From NCBI GenBank assembly GCA_048264105.1, contig JBLXDJ010000003.1, positions 310,001-374,000 of the forward strand: a stretch of 64,000 nucleotides of DNA. Direction: 5' to 3'. This DNA comes from Oceanospirillum sp048264105. Lineage in GTDB: Bacteria; Pseudomonadota; Gammaproteobacteria; Pseudomonadales; Halomonadaceae. Position numbers and translations under genes: made by a program. A model generated the notes under the pieces. That model had not been told where the DNA came from. It ran no database searches and was given only the letters and a program-made list of their open reading frames with translations. This document shows, in pieces, positions 24,350-34,523 of the stretch (position 1 is its first letter; each line of letters starts with the position of its first letter).

Positions 24350-24862
24350 TTAGGCACCCTCAGTTTTTTTGCCACTTTCCGGATTGCGGATCATATCCAC
24401 AATCAGCATACCGGCCCCTAAGGTGATCGCCGCATCTGCCAGATTAAAGGCGGGAAAGTAAGCGTTGTCCCAGTGGAACAGCAGAAAATCCACCACGTAG
24501 CCCAATAGGATACGGTCATGCAGGTTGCCCAGAGCACCACCCAAAACCAAAGCCAGCGCACAGGCCAGCCAGGTTTCATGACGTTTAAGCCTTGCCAGCC
24601 AGATCAGCAGGCCCGTACTGACGCCGACGGCAATAACGGCAAAAAACCAGCGCTGCCAGCCGGACTCACCGGCCAGAAAACTGAAAGCTGCACCTGTATT
24701 GTGTAACAGGGCCAGGTCAAACACCGGCAAGACATAAAGGCGCTCACCATAGTTAAAACTTCCGCTGACCCAGGCCTTGGAGATCAGATCCGCCGCCACG
24801 ACAAACACTGCCAGCAGCAGCCACTTCAGCTGACTGCCTTTTTTTTCATTTTCCTGATTCAT
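24350..24862 (-). CDS. lspA: Lipoprotein signal peptidase
   Basis: Inner membrane aspartyl protease that removes lipoprotein signal peptides after lipidation. Four hydrophobic helices and the conserved boxes are present: HNTGAAFSFL, GGALGNLHDRILLGYVVDF and FNLADAAITLG, whose two aspartates (in VVDF and LADA) form the catalytic dyad. The length of 170 residues is normal. It follows ileS in the same direction, separated by a hairpin. Confidence 0.96.
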   Translation of the reverse strand: MNQENEKKGSQLKWLLLAVFVVAADLISKAWVSGSFNYGERLYVLPVFDLALLHNTGAAFSFLAGESGWQRWFFAVIAVGVSTGLLIWLARLKRHETWLACALALVLGGALGNLHDRILLGYVVDFLLFHWDNAYFPAFNLADAAITLGAGMLIVDMIRNPESGKKTEGA

Positions 24863-24908
24863 GCCTGATTCTGATTCCCGGCCGCCACTTTAAGTCTGTT
24901 GTTTATAA

Positions 24909-24932
24909 CAGAGGCGCCCGCAGGCGCCTCTG
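24909..24932 (-). repeat. Perfect 10-bp hairpin between ileS and lspA
   Basis: CAGAGGCGCC and GGCGCCTCTG are separated by four bases. No T run follows on the minus strand, so it is more likely an RNA processing or stability element within the operon than a terminator. Confidence 0.5.
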
Positions 24933-24987
24933 AATTCCCTTTAATGACCTTGTTCAGACGTTTCCGTTCCTGAACCCAGCTCGCGAC

Positions 24988-27795
24988 TTAAGCGAACTGA
25001 CGCTGCTCACCTTCGCCTTCCGGCAGGTTGGTGACACAGCGGCCACACAGTTCAGGATGCTCTTCATTCTGACCCACGTCTTCACGGTGGTGCCAGCAAC
25101 GACCGCACTTAGCGTGCTCAGAAGCTTTAACCGCGACCTTCAGACCGGTCAGCTCGGTGTCTGCCGCATCACCGGCGTCCGCCAGATCCGCCACATGGGC
25201 ATCAGAAGTCAGCAGTACAAAACGAAGCTCATCACCCAGACCTTCAATCAGGGCTTTCAGTTCTGCATCAGCGTACAAGGTTACTTCTGTCGCCATAGAG
25301 CCTTTAACCGTACCGGCATTACGAGCATCTTCCAGAGACTTATTCACCGCCTCTTTCACATCCATGATGCGGTTCCAGTAATCACGGTTTTTCTCACCGT
25401 CGGCTTTCATTTCGAACAGACCGTCATACCAGGTGGTCAGGTAAACAGACTCTTCACGCTGACCCGGAATGTTCTCGTAGATCTCTTCTGCGGTGAAGGT
25501 CAGAATCGGTGCCACCCAGCGTACCAGCGCTTCGATGATATGGTACAGAGCGGTCTGACAGGAACGACGAGCCAGACTGTCCGGCTGCGTGGTGTACTGA
25601 CGATCTTTGATGATATCCAGATAGAAACCACCCAGATCCTGCGCACAGAAGTTATGCACCTTCTGATAGATGCTCAGGAAGTGGTACTCGTTGTAAGCAC
25701 CTTCCAGTTCACCCTGCAGCTGCAGCGCACGATCTACCGCCCACTGATCCAGTGACAGCATCTCTTCCGGTTTCACCATATCGGTTTCCGGGTTGAAGCC
25801 GTTCAGGTTGGCCAGCAGGAAACGTGCGGTATTACGGATACGGCGGTAAGAGTCAGCAGTACGCTGCAGAATCTGCTTGGATACCGCCATCTCGCCGGAG
25901 TAATCCGTCGCAGCAACCCACAGACGCAGGATGTCACCACCCAGAGAGTCGGTTACTTCCTGCGGTGCGATCACGTTGCCCAGAGATTTGGACATCTTGT
26001 AGCCTTTCTCGTCCACAGTGAAACCGTGGGTCAGCACCTGCTTGTATGGTGCGCAGCCGTTGATCGCGATCGAGGTTTTCAGAGACGACTGGAACCAGCC
26101 ACGGTGCTGATCAGAACCTTCCAGATACAGATCCGCCGGGAAAGTTAGCTCTTCACGAGGGCGCAATACCGAGTGATGGGTCACACCGGAATCAAACCAT
26201 ACGTCCAGCGTATCGGTTACTTTGTAGTACTGGTCGGCTTCATCGCCCAGCAGCTCGGCTGCATCCAGCTCGAACCAGGCATCCATCCCCTCTTTTTCCA
26301 TCAGCAGAGCGACTTTTTCCATCAGCTCCGGCGTATTCGGGTGCAGCTCATCGGTTTCTTTGTTGATAAACAGCGTGATCGGCACACCCCAGGTACGCTG
26401 ACGGGAGACACACCAGTCAGGGCTTTGCTCAACCATGGATTCGATACGGTTCTGGCCCCACGCCGGGAACCACTGCACGCCCTTGATCGCTTCCAGCGCG
26501 TCTTTTTTCAGACCTTTCTCTTCCATCGAGACGAACCACTGAGGGGTCGCACGGTAGATCAGTGGTGTTTTGGTACGCCAGCAGTGCGGGTAGCTGTGCT
26601 CAAAGGCTTTGTGGTGTACCAGCTTACCTTCACGGGTCAGCGCATCCATCACCGGCTCATCAGCTTTGTACACGTGCAGACCGGCAAACTCGCCTGCTTC
26701 ATCGCTGTATACGCCGTTCGCCTGCACCAGATTGATCGTGCCCAGACCGTAGGCTTTACCCGCCACGAAATCTTCCATACCGTGATCCGGTGCGGTGTGC
26801 ACCGCACCGGTACCGGCGTCTGTGGTGACGTGGTCGCCCAGAATCACAGGCACCTGCTTGTCATAGAACGGGTGTTTCAGCAGCTGTTTTTCCAGCGCCT
26901 GACCGGAAGCGGTCGCCAGTACTTCATATTTGTCTTCTCCCCAGCGCGCCATGATGTCATCCACCATGCTTGCGGCCAGCACAAAGCGCTGATCACGCAG
27001 CTGTACCAGCGCGTAATCAAGATTTGCGTTCAGGGATACCGCCTGACTGACTGGCAGCGTCCAGGCCGTGGTGGTCCAGATCACAACCGCCACATCACCA
27101 GTACCTGCCGGATTGCCGAACAGTTCCAGCGCTTTCGCCTGATCGATAAAGGTATACGCTACATCCAGCGCGATAGAGGTTTTATCCTGATACTCAACCT
27201 CAGCTTCTGCCAGAGCAGACTGACCCACCACACTCCAGTAAACCGGCTTGTAGCCTTTCACCAGATGGCCGTTTTCCACGATACGACCCAGAGCACGCAC
27301 GATGTCGGCTTCGGTCTGGTAATTCATGGTCAGGTAAGGATTTTCCCAGTCACCCAGAATACCCAGGCGGATAAAGTCAGCTTTCTGACCGTTTACCTGC
27401 TCAGCAGCGTAATCACGACATTTCTGACGGAATTCACGGTAAGGCACCTTGTCACCGGCACGGCCGATCAGGGTTTCAACCTTGTGTTCAATCGGCAGAC
27501 CATGGCAATCCCAACCCGGCACGTAAGGGGCATCAAAACCCGCCAGCGTGCGCGACTTAACAATCATATCCTTCAGAATTTTGTTGACTGCGTGACCGAT
27601 GTGAATGTTGCCATTCGCATACGGAGGGCCATCGTGCAGAACAAATTTTGGACGACCTTCACCAGCCTTACGCAGTTTCTCGTACAGGCCGATTTCATCC
27701 CAGCGCGCCAGACGGGAAGGCTCGCGCTTTGGCAGATTGCCGCGCATCGGGAAGTCGGTTTCCGGAAGATTGAGTGTATGTTTATAGTCGCTCAT
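24988..27795 (-). CDS. ileS: Isoleucyl-tRNA synthetase
   Basis: Class I synthetase of 935 residues charging tRNA-Ile. The HIGH box is in PPYANGNIHIGHAVNKILKD and the KMSKS box in YKMSKSLGNVI. The large CP1 editing domain lies between them (TTTAWTLPVSQAV, DHGMEDFVAGKAYGL). The C-terminal zinc site is complete (CGRCWHHREDVG, LCGRCVTNL), which places it with the bacterial ileS1 type rather than the mupirocin-resistant ileS2 type. It precedes lspA as in most proteobacteria. Confidence 0.98.
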   Translation of the reverse strand: MSDYKHTLNLPETDFPMRGNLPKREPSRLARWDEIGLYEKLRKAGEGRPKFVLHDGPPYANGNIHIGHAVNKILKDMIVKSRTLAGFDAPYVPGWDCHGLPIEHKVETLIGRAGDKVPYREFRQKCRDYAAEQVNGQKADFIRLGILGDWENPYLTMNYQTEADIVRALGRIVENGHLVKGYKPVYWSVVGQSALAEAEVEYQDKTSIALDVAYTFIDQAKALELFGNPAGTGDVAVVIWTTTAWTLPVSQAVSLNANLDYALVQLRDQRFVLAASMVDDIMARWGEDKYEVLATASGQALEKQLLKHPFYDKQVPVILGDHVTTDAGTGAVHTAPDHGMEDFVAGKAYGLGTINLVQANGVYSDEAGEFAGLHVYKADEPVMDALTREGKLVHHKAFEHSYPHCWRTKTPLIYRATPQWFVSMEEKGLKKDALEAIKGVQWFPAWGQNRIESMVEQSPDWCVSRQRTWGVPITLFINKETDELHPNTPELMEKVALLMEKEGMDAWFELDAAELLGDEADQYYKVTDTLDVWFDSGVTHHSVLRPREELTFPADLYLEGSDQHRGWFQSSLKTSIAINGCAPYKQVLTHGFTVDEKGYKMSKSLGNVIAPQEVTDSLGGDILRLWVAATDYSGEMAVSKQILQRTADSYRRIRNTARFLLANLNGFNPETDMVKPEEMLSLDQWAVDRALQLQGELEGAYNEYHFLSIYQKVHNFCAQDLGGFYLDIIKDRQYTTQPDSLARRSCQTALYHIIEALVRWVAPILTFTAEEIYENIPGQREESVYLTTWYDGLFEMKADGEKNRDYWNRIMDVKEAVNKSLEDARNAGTVKGSMATEVTLYADAELKALIEGLGDELRFVLLTSDAHVADLADAGDAADTELTGLKVAVKASEHAKCGRCWHHREDVGQNEEHPELCGRCVTNLPEGEGEQRQFA

Positions 27796-27919
27796 GGCTA
27801 AGAATCGCTGCTCTTTGTCAAATTATCCGGTACGGGGCTATCGGTTGACCCAGTATCAGGGAAGTAGGGTTTGTTTCTCTATGTCAGCAGCGGCGTTCAC
27901 TCTGACATCGACTGAAAGA

Positions 27920-28888
27920 TCAGCCGGGCATACCACTGGCCAGGGGAATTCCCTGATCGGCATGCTGTTCAAAATAATCCCGCGCATTCTGCAGATCCTT
28001 CATGATCTGCTCCCGCAGGGCGGCAACGTCAGAGAAACGCTGTTCGTCTCTCAACTTACTGCAAAAAGTCACCTGTACACGCTGCCCGTACAGATCACCA
28101 TTAAAATCAAACAGATGCACTTCCAGTGCAGGTCTGACGCCATCAATTGTCGGGCGGTTGCCTATGTTGGCGACACCTTTATGCAACAGGCCATCGCCAC
28201 CACTCATCAGAACGGTATAGACACCATGCAGAGCCGGTTGTTTGTCTTTCAGCGAAAGATTGGCAGTGGGCACGCCTAACTGGCGTCCCAGCTTGCGACC
28301 ATGCAGCACGCGACCACTGATCTGATACGGCACGCCCAACAGTTTATTGGCCAGGACAAAATCAGAACCCGCCAGAACAGTACGAATCCGGGTACTGCTG
28401 ACCCGCTCGGCCTCAACTTCAAAGGTGGTGGTATTCACCACATCAAAGCCCTGTTCCTGTCCAACCTGCTGCAGAAGCGCAAAATCTCCCGCCCGGTCAC
28501 AGCCGAAACGGAAGTCATCGCCCACCACCAGATAGCGAACGCCTAGGCCCTGAATCAGCACCCGGTCGATAAATTCACGACCGGACAGACTGGCCAGTTT
28601 CTGATTAAACGGCAGGCAGAGAATACGATCGATCCCCTGAGCAGCCAAACGCTCGACCTTATCACGAAAACGGGTCAAACGGGCCGGAGCCTGACTGGAG
28701 GCAAAAAACTCTCTCGGCTGAGGTTCAAAAACCACCACCGCCGACGGCACACCTAACTCCAGCGCCTTTGCTTTTACCTGTCGCAAAATAGCCTGATGCC
28801 CAAGGTGCACACCATCAAAGTTGCCGATTGTGGCGACACAGCCCTGATGTTCCGTCCGTAAATTGTGCAAACCCCGTATCAGTTTCAT
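27920..28888 (-). CDS. ribF: Bifunctional riboflavin kinase / FMN adenylyltransferase
   Basis: Makes FMN and then FAD from riboflavin. The N-terminal adenylyltransferase domain has ATIGNFDGVHLGHQAIL and, later, VERVSSTRIR; the C-terminal kinase domain has GRVLHGRKLGRQLGVPTANL. The ATG at 28888 (322 aa) is chosen because GGAG lies nine bases upstream and the product then begins MKLIRGLHNL, as in E. coli RibF. FAD produced here would also serve ThiO, IlvI and the oxygenase reductase. Confidence 0.95.
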   Translation of the reverse strand: MKLIRGLHNLRTEHQGCVATIGNFDGVHLGHQAILRQVKAKALELGVPSAVVVFEPQPREFFASSQAPARLTRFRDKVERLAAQGIDRILCLPFNQKLASLSGREFIDRVLIQGLGVRYLVVGDDFRFGCDRAGDFALLQQVGQEQGFDVVNTTTFEVEAERVSSTRIRTVLAGSDFVLANKLLGVPYQISGRVLHGRKLGRQLGVPTANLSLKDKQPALHGVYTVLMSGGDGLLHKGVANIGNRPTIDGVRPALEVHLFDFNGDLYGQRVQVTFCSKLRDEQRFSDVAALREQIMKDLQNARDYFEQHADQGIPLASGMPG

Positions 28889-29083
28889 TTTACTCCAGTT
28901 GCTCATGGCCAGTGGTCAGTCAGCTGAATCGCTGTTGGTTCTTCAGAATGCTTACCCGTATGCCGGCGGAGACAGCCGATTATCTATGCATACGAATTTT
29001 CTAAAAGAGACCGATTATAGCGAAATTACACGCTACTGCATCCCTTCTGGCACGGATTATCCACCTGTGAGGAAAACTCTGGA

Positions 29084-30682
29084 CTAATGGCGAATATGAC
29101 GTAAACGCATACCGGCCAAAACCAGCATCAGAAGGTAACTACCGCCACCGGCAACCACCAAAGCACCCAACCAGAGTACACGCTGCTGCCAGCCAAAACC
29201 GGCCCACTCACCAACCGCCGGCATCAGCCAGATCAGCACAGCAACCATCACGCCTGCCGCCGGAATTAGCTGCAATAAGTAACGACCCCAGCCCGGCTGC
29301 CAGACAAAAACACCTTCGCGGCGCAGGGTCAGCCAGAGCAGTCCGGCATTCAGGAATGCAGACAAAGAGGTCGCCAATGCGAGCCCGGCGTGATCCAGCC
29401 AGAACACCAGCATCAGGTTAAAGACCATATTGGCGACCATGGCGATAATACCGATCTTCACCGGTGTTTTTGTGTCCTGACGGGCGTAAAAACCCGGTGC
29501 CAATACCTTGATCAGCATAAAGGCCAGCAAGCCCATGGCATAGGCGCGCAAACTCAGCGCCGCCATATCCACATCATGCACCGTCATGGCGCCATACTGG
29601 AACAGCGTGAACAGCAAAGGTTCCGCCAGCAGCACCAGAGCCAGCGCCGCCGGAACGGCAATCAGCAGGATCATACGCACCGCCCAATCCAGTGTTTTGG
29701 CAAAGGCTTCACCGGACTTTTCAGCGTGCTTGGTGGACAAACTGGGCAGAATCACCGTGGCGACCGCAATACCGAAAACCCCCAGGGGCAGTTCTACCAG
29801 ACGATCGGAATAATAAAGCCAGGAAACACTACCGCTGATCAGGAAAGACGCCAGCACCGTATCCAGCAGCAGGTTGATCTGACTGACCGAGACACCAAAC
29901 AAGGCCGGTGCCATCAGTTTCATAATCCGACGTACGCCCTCATCCTTCCAGCGTACTTTGGGACGGGGCATCAGGCCGATACGCGCCAGAAACGGCAGCT
30001 GGAAAAACAGTTGAGCACAACCAGCAATCAGCACACCCCAGGCCAGCGCCATCACAGGCTCGTCCATATAAGGCGTCAGCCAGAGTGCAGCCCCGATCAG
30101 AGAAAGATTCAGCAGTACCGGGGTAAAGGCGGGAATGGCAAAACGGTCATAGCTGTTGAGGATACTACCGGCAAAGGCGGTCAGAGAGATCAGCAGCAGA
30201 TAGGGGAAGGTAATACGCAGCATCTCGGCGGTGAGTGCCTGCTTTTCCGGCAGCTGACTGAAGCCCGGCGCAAAGACCCAGACCAGTATCGGCGCGGCGA
30301 CAATCGCCAACAGGGTAATTCCCGTCAGAGTCAGCCCCAGCGTACCCGCCACGGCGTCGATCAGTCCACGCACCGCCTTCTGATCCCGCTGACTACGATA
30401 TTCTGACAGGACAGGTACAAACGCCTGATTAAAGGCTCCTTCGGCAAACAGCCGTCGCAGAAAGTTCGGAATCTTAAAGGCAACGAAGAAGGCATCCGCT
30501 CCGGCACCCGCGCCAAAAAGCCCGGCGATAACAATATCCCTCATCAGCCCCAGCACGCGGGAGAGCAATGTCATGACACTGACTAACGCGCCTGAACGCA
30601 AAAGTCCCGGCTTTTTAACCACTTTGCCCGGCCCGACTGATGCTGCCGAACCTGTGGAGTTCTGGGGATCCTGTTCTGCCAT
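29084..30682 (-). CDS. murJ: Lipid II flippase MurJ (MviN)
   Basis: Polytopic inner membrane MOP-superfamily transporter that moves lipid II to the periplasm. The 532 residues from the ATG at 30682 contain about 14 hydrophobic helices. Family signatures are SLLSRVLGLMRDIVIAGLFGAG-like (here TLLSRVLGLMRD), DAFFVAFKIPNFLRRLFAEGAFNQAFVP and FYARQDTKTPVKIG. AGGG upstream supports this ATG over an upstream TTG. The hydrophilic N-terminal extension of about 30 residues is longer than in E. coli. Confidence 0.95.
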   Translation of the reverse strand: MAEQDPQNSTGSAASVGPGKVVKKPGLLRSGALVSVMTLLSRVLGLMRDIVIAGLFGAGAGADAFFVAFKIPNFLRRLFAEGAFNQAFVPVLSEYRSQRDQKAVRGLIDAVAGTLGLTLTGITLLAIVAAPILVWVFAPGFSQLPEKQALTAEMLRITFPYLLLISLTAFAGSILNSYDRFAIPAFTPVLLNLSLIGAALWLTPYMDEPVMALAWGVLIAGCAQLFFQLPFLARIGLMPRPKVRWKDEGVRRIMKLMAPALFGVSVSQINLLLDTVLASFLISGSVSWLYYSDRLVELPLGVFGIAVATVILPSLSTKHAEKSGEAFAKTLDWAVRMILLIAVPAALALVLLAEPLLFTLFQYGAMTVHDVDMAALSLRAYAMGLLAFMLIKVLAPGFYARQDTKTPVKIGIIAMVANMVFNLMLVFWLDHAGLALATSLSAFLNAGLLWLTLRREGVFVWQPGWGRYLLQLIPAAGVMVAVLIWLMPAVGEWAGFGWQQRVLWLGALVVAGGGSYLLMLVLAGMRLRHIRH

Positions 30683-30760
30683 TACGCTACCCTGCAATCA
30701 AAGAGACCAATAATCGACAAAAAGAGTGTTATAACCGAGGTTTACCAAATTTCAGGCACA

Positions 30761-30786
30761 AAAAAACCGGCCTAAGCCGGTTTTTT
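30761..30786 (-). terminator. Rho-independent terminator after rpsT
   Basis: AACCGGC and GCCGGTT form a short strong stem with A and T runs at either end, just beyond the rpsT stop on the minus strand. Confidence 0.82.
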
Positions 30787-30807
30787 CTAAAGGTAAAACC
30801 TCTAAAA

Positions 30808-31074
30808 TTATGCAGCCAGAGCTTTAACTCGCGCATTCAGACGGCTCTTGGTGCGAGCTGCCTTATTTTTAGAGATGATGCCTTTGTCAGCAATACGGTC
30901 AATTACTGGCTGAGTTGCATTGAACTCTGCCATAGCTTTAGCGTGATCACCCGCTTCAACTGCCGCAACAACGCGCTTGATATAAGTGCGCACCATGGAG
31001 CGCAGGCTTGCATTGTGATTGCGGCGCTTTTCAGCCTGGCGTGCACGTTTTTTTGCAGATGCGATATTCGCCAC
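30808..31074 (-). CDS. rpsT: 30S ribosomal protein S20
   Basis: The 88-residue basic protein MANIASAKKRARQAEKRRNH is a primary binder of 16S rRNA. Family features KGIISKNKAARTKSRLNARV are present near the C-terminus. A monocistronic unit with its own terminator, upstream of and parallel to murJ, is the common gammaproteobacterial arrangement. Confidence 0.98.
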   Translation of the reverse strand: MANIASAKKRARQAEKRRNHNASLRSMVRTYIKRVVAAVEAGDHAKAMAEFNATQPVIDRIADKGIISKNKAARTKSRLNARVKALAA

Positions 31075-31260
31075 CGTTAAGCTCCTTGGAGAAATCGGTA
31101 TAATTAAATTGAAAGACGCAGTATTGCGTTTTCCACGAATTAAAGTCTAATGTCTTTAGGGGTGCGCATTCTACGGTAAACCGAAGGGTATGAACAGCCT
31201 TTTTGACAATTTAGCACTCTTTTTTTCTTACAGCCGCCAGCCAAAGGCTATGCGAGCCAT

Positions 31261-31284
31261 AAAAAAGCCCGGTTTTTTAGGCTC
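31261..31284 (-). terminator. Weak terminator after proB
   Basis: On the minus strand AGCC-taaaaaacc-GGGCT is followed by TTTTT. The stem is short, so efficiency may be low. Confidence 0.45.
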
Positions 31285-31288
31285 TGAT

Positions 31289-32410
31289 TCACACCAGAAC
31301 AAGATTATCGCGGTTGATCAACTCAGGATCGGCGACGTAACCGAGCAGGGATTCTATCATACTACTTGGCTGACCGAGGATTTTTAATGCATCTTCGTGA
31401 TCATAATTGACCAGACCTTTGGCTATAAGCTCGCCCTGATCACTGACGCACTGCACCATATCCCCACGACGGAAGCGGCCAGTCGCCCGCTTTACCCCTA
31501 CTGAGAGCAAGCTGGTATTTTTATCCCGCAAAACACGGATCGCGCCATCATCCAGTACCAGAGTACCCCGGGTTTGCAGATGACCCGCCAGCCAGCGCTT
31601 ACGGGCAGCCCACGGCGTATCTTTAGGTAGAAACAGCGTACCGATTGATTCACCGGCTACAGCCCGCAGCAGAACATCCGGCTGACGACCGCTGGCCACC
31701 AGCGTTGTTGCACCGGAACGCGCCGCAAGGCCTGCCGCACGCACCTTAGTAATCATGCCGCCGCGACCAAGACGACCACCATCACCGGCCATTTCAGCCA
31801 GCTCAGGATCATCCGCCCAGGCTTCTTCAATCAGCGTCGCATCAGGATTTGAACGCGGATCCGCGGTAAACAGACCTTCCTGGTCAGTCAGAATGATCAG
31901 CGCATCAGCCTCAAGCAGATTCGCCACCAGCGCACCCAGCGTATCGTTATCACCGAATTTGATCTCATCGGTCACAACGGTATCGTTCTCATTGATAATC
32001 GGCACAACACCCAGACCCAACAGCGCTTTAACGGCGCTACGGGCATTGAGATAACGCTTACGGTTAGAGAGGTCATCATGGGTTAGCAGAATTTGCGCAG
32101 CTCTCAGGCCATGCCCCATAAACTGGGTTTCATAGGCCTGAACCAGCCCCATCTGACCGACAGCTGCCGCAGCCTGTAGCTCATGCAGTGTTGAAGGACG
32201 CTCCGTCAGTCCCAGACGACTCATCCCTTCAGCCACCGAGCCGGAAGAGACCAGAATCAGCTCAACACCTTGCTGACGTAACGACGCCATCTGATCAACC
32301 CAGGCGGTAATCGCGGGCAGATCCAGACCCTTGCCATCATTGGTCAGCAGAGCGCTGCCGATTTTTACTACGATGCGCTTGGCGCGCACCAGCTTTTCAC
32401 GCTGAGACAT
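31289..32410 (-). CDS. proB: Glutamate 5-kinase
   Basis: Phosphorylates glutamate in the first step of proline synthesis; feedback-inhibited by proline. The amino-acid kinase domain runs from RIVVKIGSALLTNDG through PIINENDTVVTDEIKFGDNDTLGALVA to GRGGMITKVRAA. A C-terminal PUA domain follows (KNTSLLSVGVKRATGRFRRGD). The ATG at 32410 gives 373 residues, near the usual 367-372; a GTG further up would add 12 residues and has a poorly placed ribosome-binding site. It follows obgE as in Pseudomonas. Confidence 0.94.
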   Translation of the reverse strand: MSQREKLVRAKRIVVKIGSALLTNDGKGLDLPAITAWVDQMASLRQQGVELILVSSGSVAEGMSRLGLTERPSTLHELQAAAAVGQMGLVQAYETQFMGHGLRAAQILLTHDDLSNRKRYLNARSAVKALLGLGVVPIINENDTVVTDEIKFGDNDTLGALVANLLEADALIILTDQEGLFTADPRSNPDATLIEEAWADDPELAEMAGDGGRLGRGGMITKVRAAGLAARSGATTLVASGRQPDVLLRAVAGESIGTLFLPKDTPWAARKRWLAGHLQTRGTLVLDDGAIRVLRDKNTSLLSVGVKRATGRFRRGDMVQCVSDQGELIAKGLVNYDHEDALKILGQPSSMIESLLGYVADPELINRDNLVLV

Positions 32411-32602
32411 CTTATATCTGGCCTTATCATTCAAAGCTGCCGTCACTCCGACGACAATTAATCCATGACACCCTAACCGGAAATACGCTTGATCTTGTGT
32501 TCTCTACAACCTGCAACAGCAGCCAATGCCTGTAGCTCTGCAACCCTGTAACGATGTAAACCTGTAAAAACAGTGAATACCTGCGAAGACGACAGGTACG
32601 CC

Positions 32603-33817
32603 TTACTTGGCGTACTCAACTTCTACATCGTAATCATCGTCATCAAAGTCGTCGTCATCTTCATCGTCTTCCTCAGCGGCAACCTGAGGTGCTTTACGAC
32701 CATGACGACGCTCAAGATAGGCTTCAACACGGGCAACGGCTTCTTCTTCCATGCGCTCACGCATTTCAGCTTCTTCTTCCGCCAGCTCAGGGTTTTCTGC
32801 CTGTGCTTCCCGGGTTTCATCGATCCAGTTCATGATCTGCTGACAAACAGCCTGAGTACCTTCACTGCTGATGGCAGAGACACGGAACACTGGACCTTCC
32901 CAGTTCAGCTCGCTGATGATGCGCTCGCAAACGGCATCACGCTCATCTTCCGGCAGCAGATCCAGCTTATTCAGCACCAGCCAGCGCGGACGCTCGGACA
33001 GAGTAGGGCTGTACTGCTCCAGCTCACGGATGATCGCCTGAGCAGACTCAACCGGATCCGACTCATCAAACGGAGCCACATCCACCAGATGCAGCAGCAG
33101 ACGGGCGCGGGTCAGGTGCTTCAGGAAACGGAAACCAAGGCCCGCACCTTCCGACGCGCCTTCGATCAGGCCGGGAATATCCGCCATAACAAAGTGCTTA
33201 AACTGGCCCAGCTTTACGACACCAAGGTTTGGCACCAGCGTGGTAAACGGATAGTTAGCCACTTTCGGCTTAGCCGCAGAGACAGAACGGATCAGGGTCG
33301 ATTTACCGGCATTCGGCAGACCCAGCAGACCCACATCAGCCATCACCTTCATCTCAAAGCGCAGATTACGCTCTTCGCCCAGTGTACCGTTAGTGGTTTT
33401 ACGCGGCGCACGGTTGGTACTGGTTTTAAACCGGGTATTACCCAATCCGCGACGACCACCCTGAGCAACGGTCAGCTCCTGACCGATCTCGGTGATATCA
33501 CCCAGTACTTCCAGTGTGTCTTCGTCGATAACTGTGGTACCGACCGGCACCTGAATATACAGATTCTCACCAGCCTTACCGGAACACTGACGACCCTGAC
33601 CACCTTCACCATTCTCAGCGCGGTAACGGCGCTGATAGCGGAAGTCGATCAGAGTATTCAGGGAATCATCACCCACAAGGATAACGTCGCCACCATGACC
33701 ACCATCACCGCCGTCAGGACCACCTTTGGCGATATATTTCTCACGGCGAAAACTCAGACAACCGTTACCACCCTTACCGGCAGCAACGTGAATACTTGCT
33801 TCATCTACAAACTGCAT
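32603..33817 (-). CDS. obgE: GTPase ObgE/CgtA
   Basis: Ribosome-associated GTPase involved in 50S maturation and stress control. The N-terminal glycine-rich Obg fold (1-158) begins MQFVDEASIHVAAGKGGNG. The G domain has GLPNAGKSTLIRSVS, DIPGLIEGASEGAGLG and LNKLDLLP. The C-terminus is a strongly acidic tail rich in D and E, typical of gammaproteobacterial ObgE. It has 404 residues. A terminator separates it from rpmA, so it probably uses its own promoter in 33818-34123. Confidence 0.97.
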   Translation of the reverse strand: MQFVDEASIHVAAGKGGNGCLSFRREKYIAKGGPDGGDGGHGGDVILVGDDSLNTLIDFRYQRRYRAENGEGGQGRQCSGKAGENLYIQVPVGTTVIDEDTLEVLGDITEIGQELTVAQGGRRGLGNTRFKTSTNRAPRKTTNGTLGEERNLRFEMKVMADVGLLGLPNAGKSTLIRSVSAAKPKVANYPFTTLVPNLGVVKLGQFKHFVMADIPGLIEGASEGAGLGFRFLKHLTRARLLLHLVDVAPFDESDPVESAQAIIRELEQYSPTLSERPRWLVLNKLDLLPEDERDAVCERIISELNWEGPVFRVSAISSEGTQAVCQQIMNWIDETREAQAENPELAEEEAEMRERMEEEAVARVEAYLERRHGRKAPQVAAEEDDEDDDDFDDDDYDVEVEYAK

Positions 33818-34123
33818 GCTTATGCACTCTTAATCTGGTGTGTTGTTCCAGCTTTTCATCAGCTAACCCTTGCGGATCTGTCATCGGGCCGCATACCGAC
33901 AAGCGGTTGCCGGGCGACACGAGTATCCCACCGATTGTTCATCCAGCCGTAGAAAAGCCCTGTATGTAAGATATCTGACTCAGTTATCCGATGCAGGTAT
34001 TCGACACCTCAGATTAAACGGTGCCGATGGAAACGCTTGCCTGCAGTTCAGCGCTGCAGGGTCTGCCGCTAATCCTCTGATCTTATCAAACTGAACAGAG
34101 CACCATTAAATTATGGCAGATAC
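33818..34123. other. Intergenic region upstream of obgE
   Basis: About 300 bases without a gene between obgE and the rpmA terminator. I see no palindrome or promoter worth naming. It must contain the obgE promoter if the terminator beyond it is efficient. Confidence 0.5.
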
Positions 34124-34155
34124 GAAAAAAGCCCCGCACACGGCGAGGCTTTTTC
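34124..34155 (-). terminator. Rho-independent terminator after rpmA
   Basis: On the minus strand AAAGCC-t-CGC-cgtgt-GCG-g-GGCTTT is followed by TTT. It closes the rplU-rpmA unit. Confidence 0.8.
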
Positions 34156-34172
34156 AACCGATTAACTCGGTC

Positions 34173-34430
34173 TTACGCAGGTACGATCGTAATAGTCTTA
34201 CGTTTCTTCGGACCACGTACTTCAAACTTCACTACACCGTCTGCAGTTGCAAACAGAGTGTGATCTTTGCCCATACCAACATTTACGCCAGCGTGGAACT
34301 TAGTGCCACGTTGACGAACAATGATGTTACCAGCTTTAACTACCTGACCGCCGAAGCGCTTAACACCAAGGCGTTTCGATTCGGAATCGCGACCGTTACG
34401 GGTACTACCACCAGCTTTTTTGTGAGCCAT
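34173..34430 (-). CDS. rpmA: 50S ribosomal protein L27
   Basis: The 85-residue protein begins MAHKKAGGSTRNGRDSESKR. Its N-terminus reaches the peptidyl transferase centre. The ATG at 34430 is certain from the universally conserved AHKKAGGS; a longer in-frame extension exists but is not part of the family. It follows rplU in the standard order. Confidence 0.98.
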   Translation of the reverse strand: MAHKKAGGSTRNGRDSESKRLGVKRFGGQVVKAGNIIVRQRGTKFHAGVNVGMGKDHTLFATADGVVKFEVRGPKKRKTITIVPA

Positions 34431-34523
34431 GAGTACTTCCTCGTTAAATTGATCTTGCCGGGCAGACTCCACTCCGTGAGTGATTGTTGAGCCTGACCGA
34501 AACTGAAATTGGTTTAGTAAAAA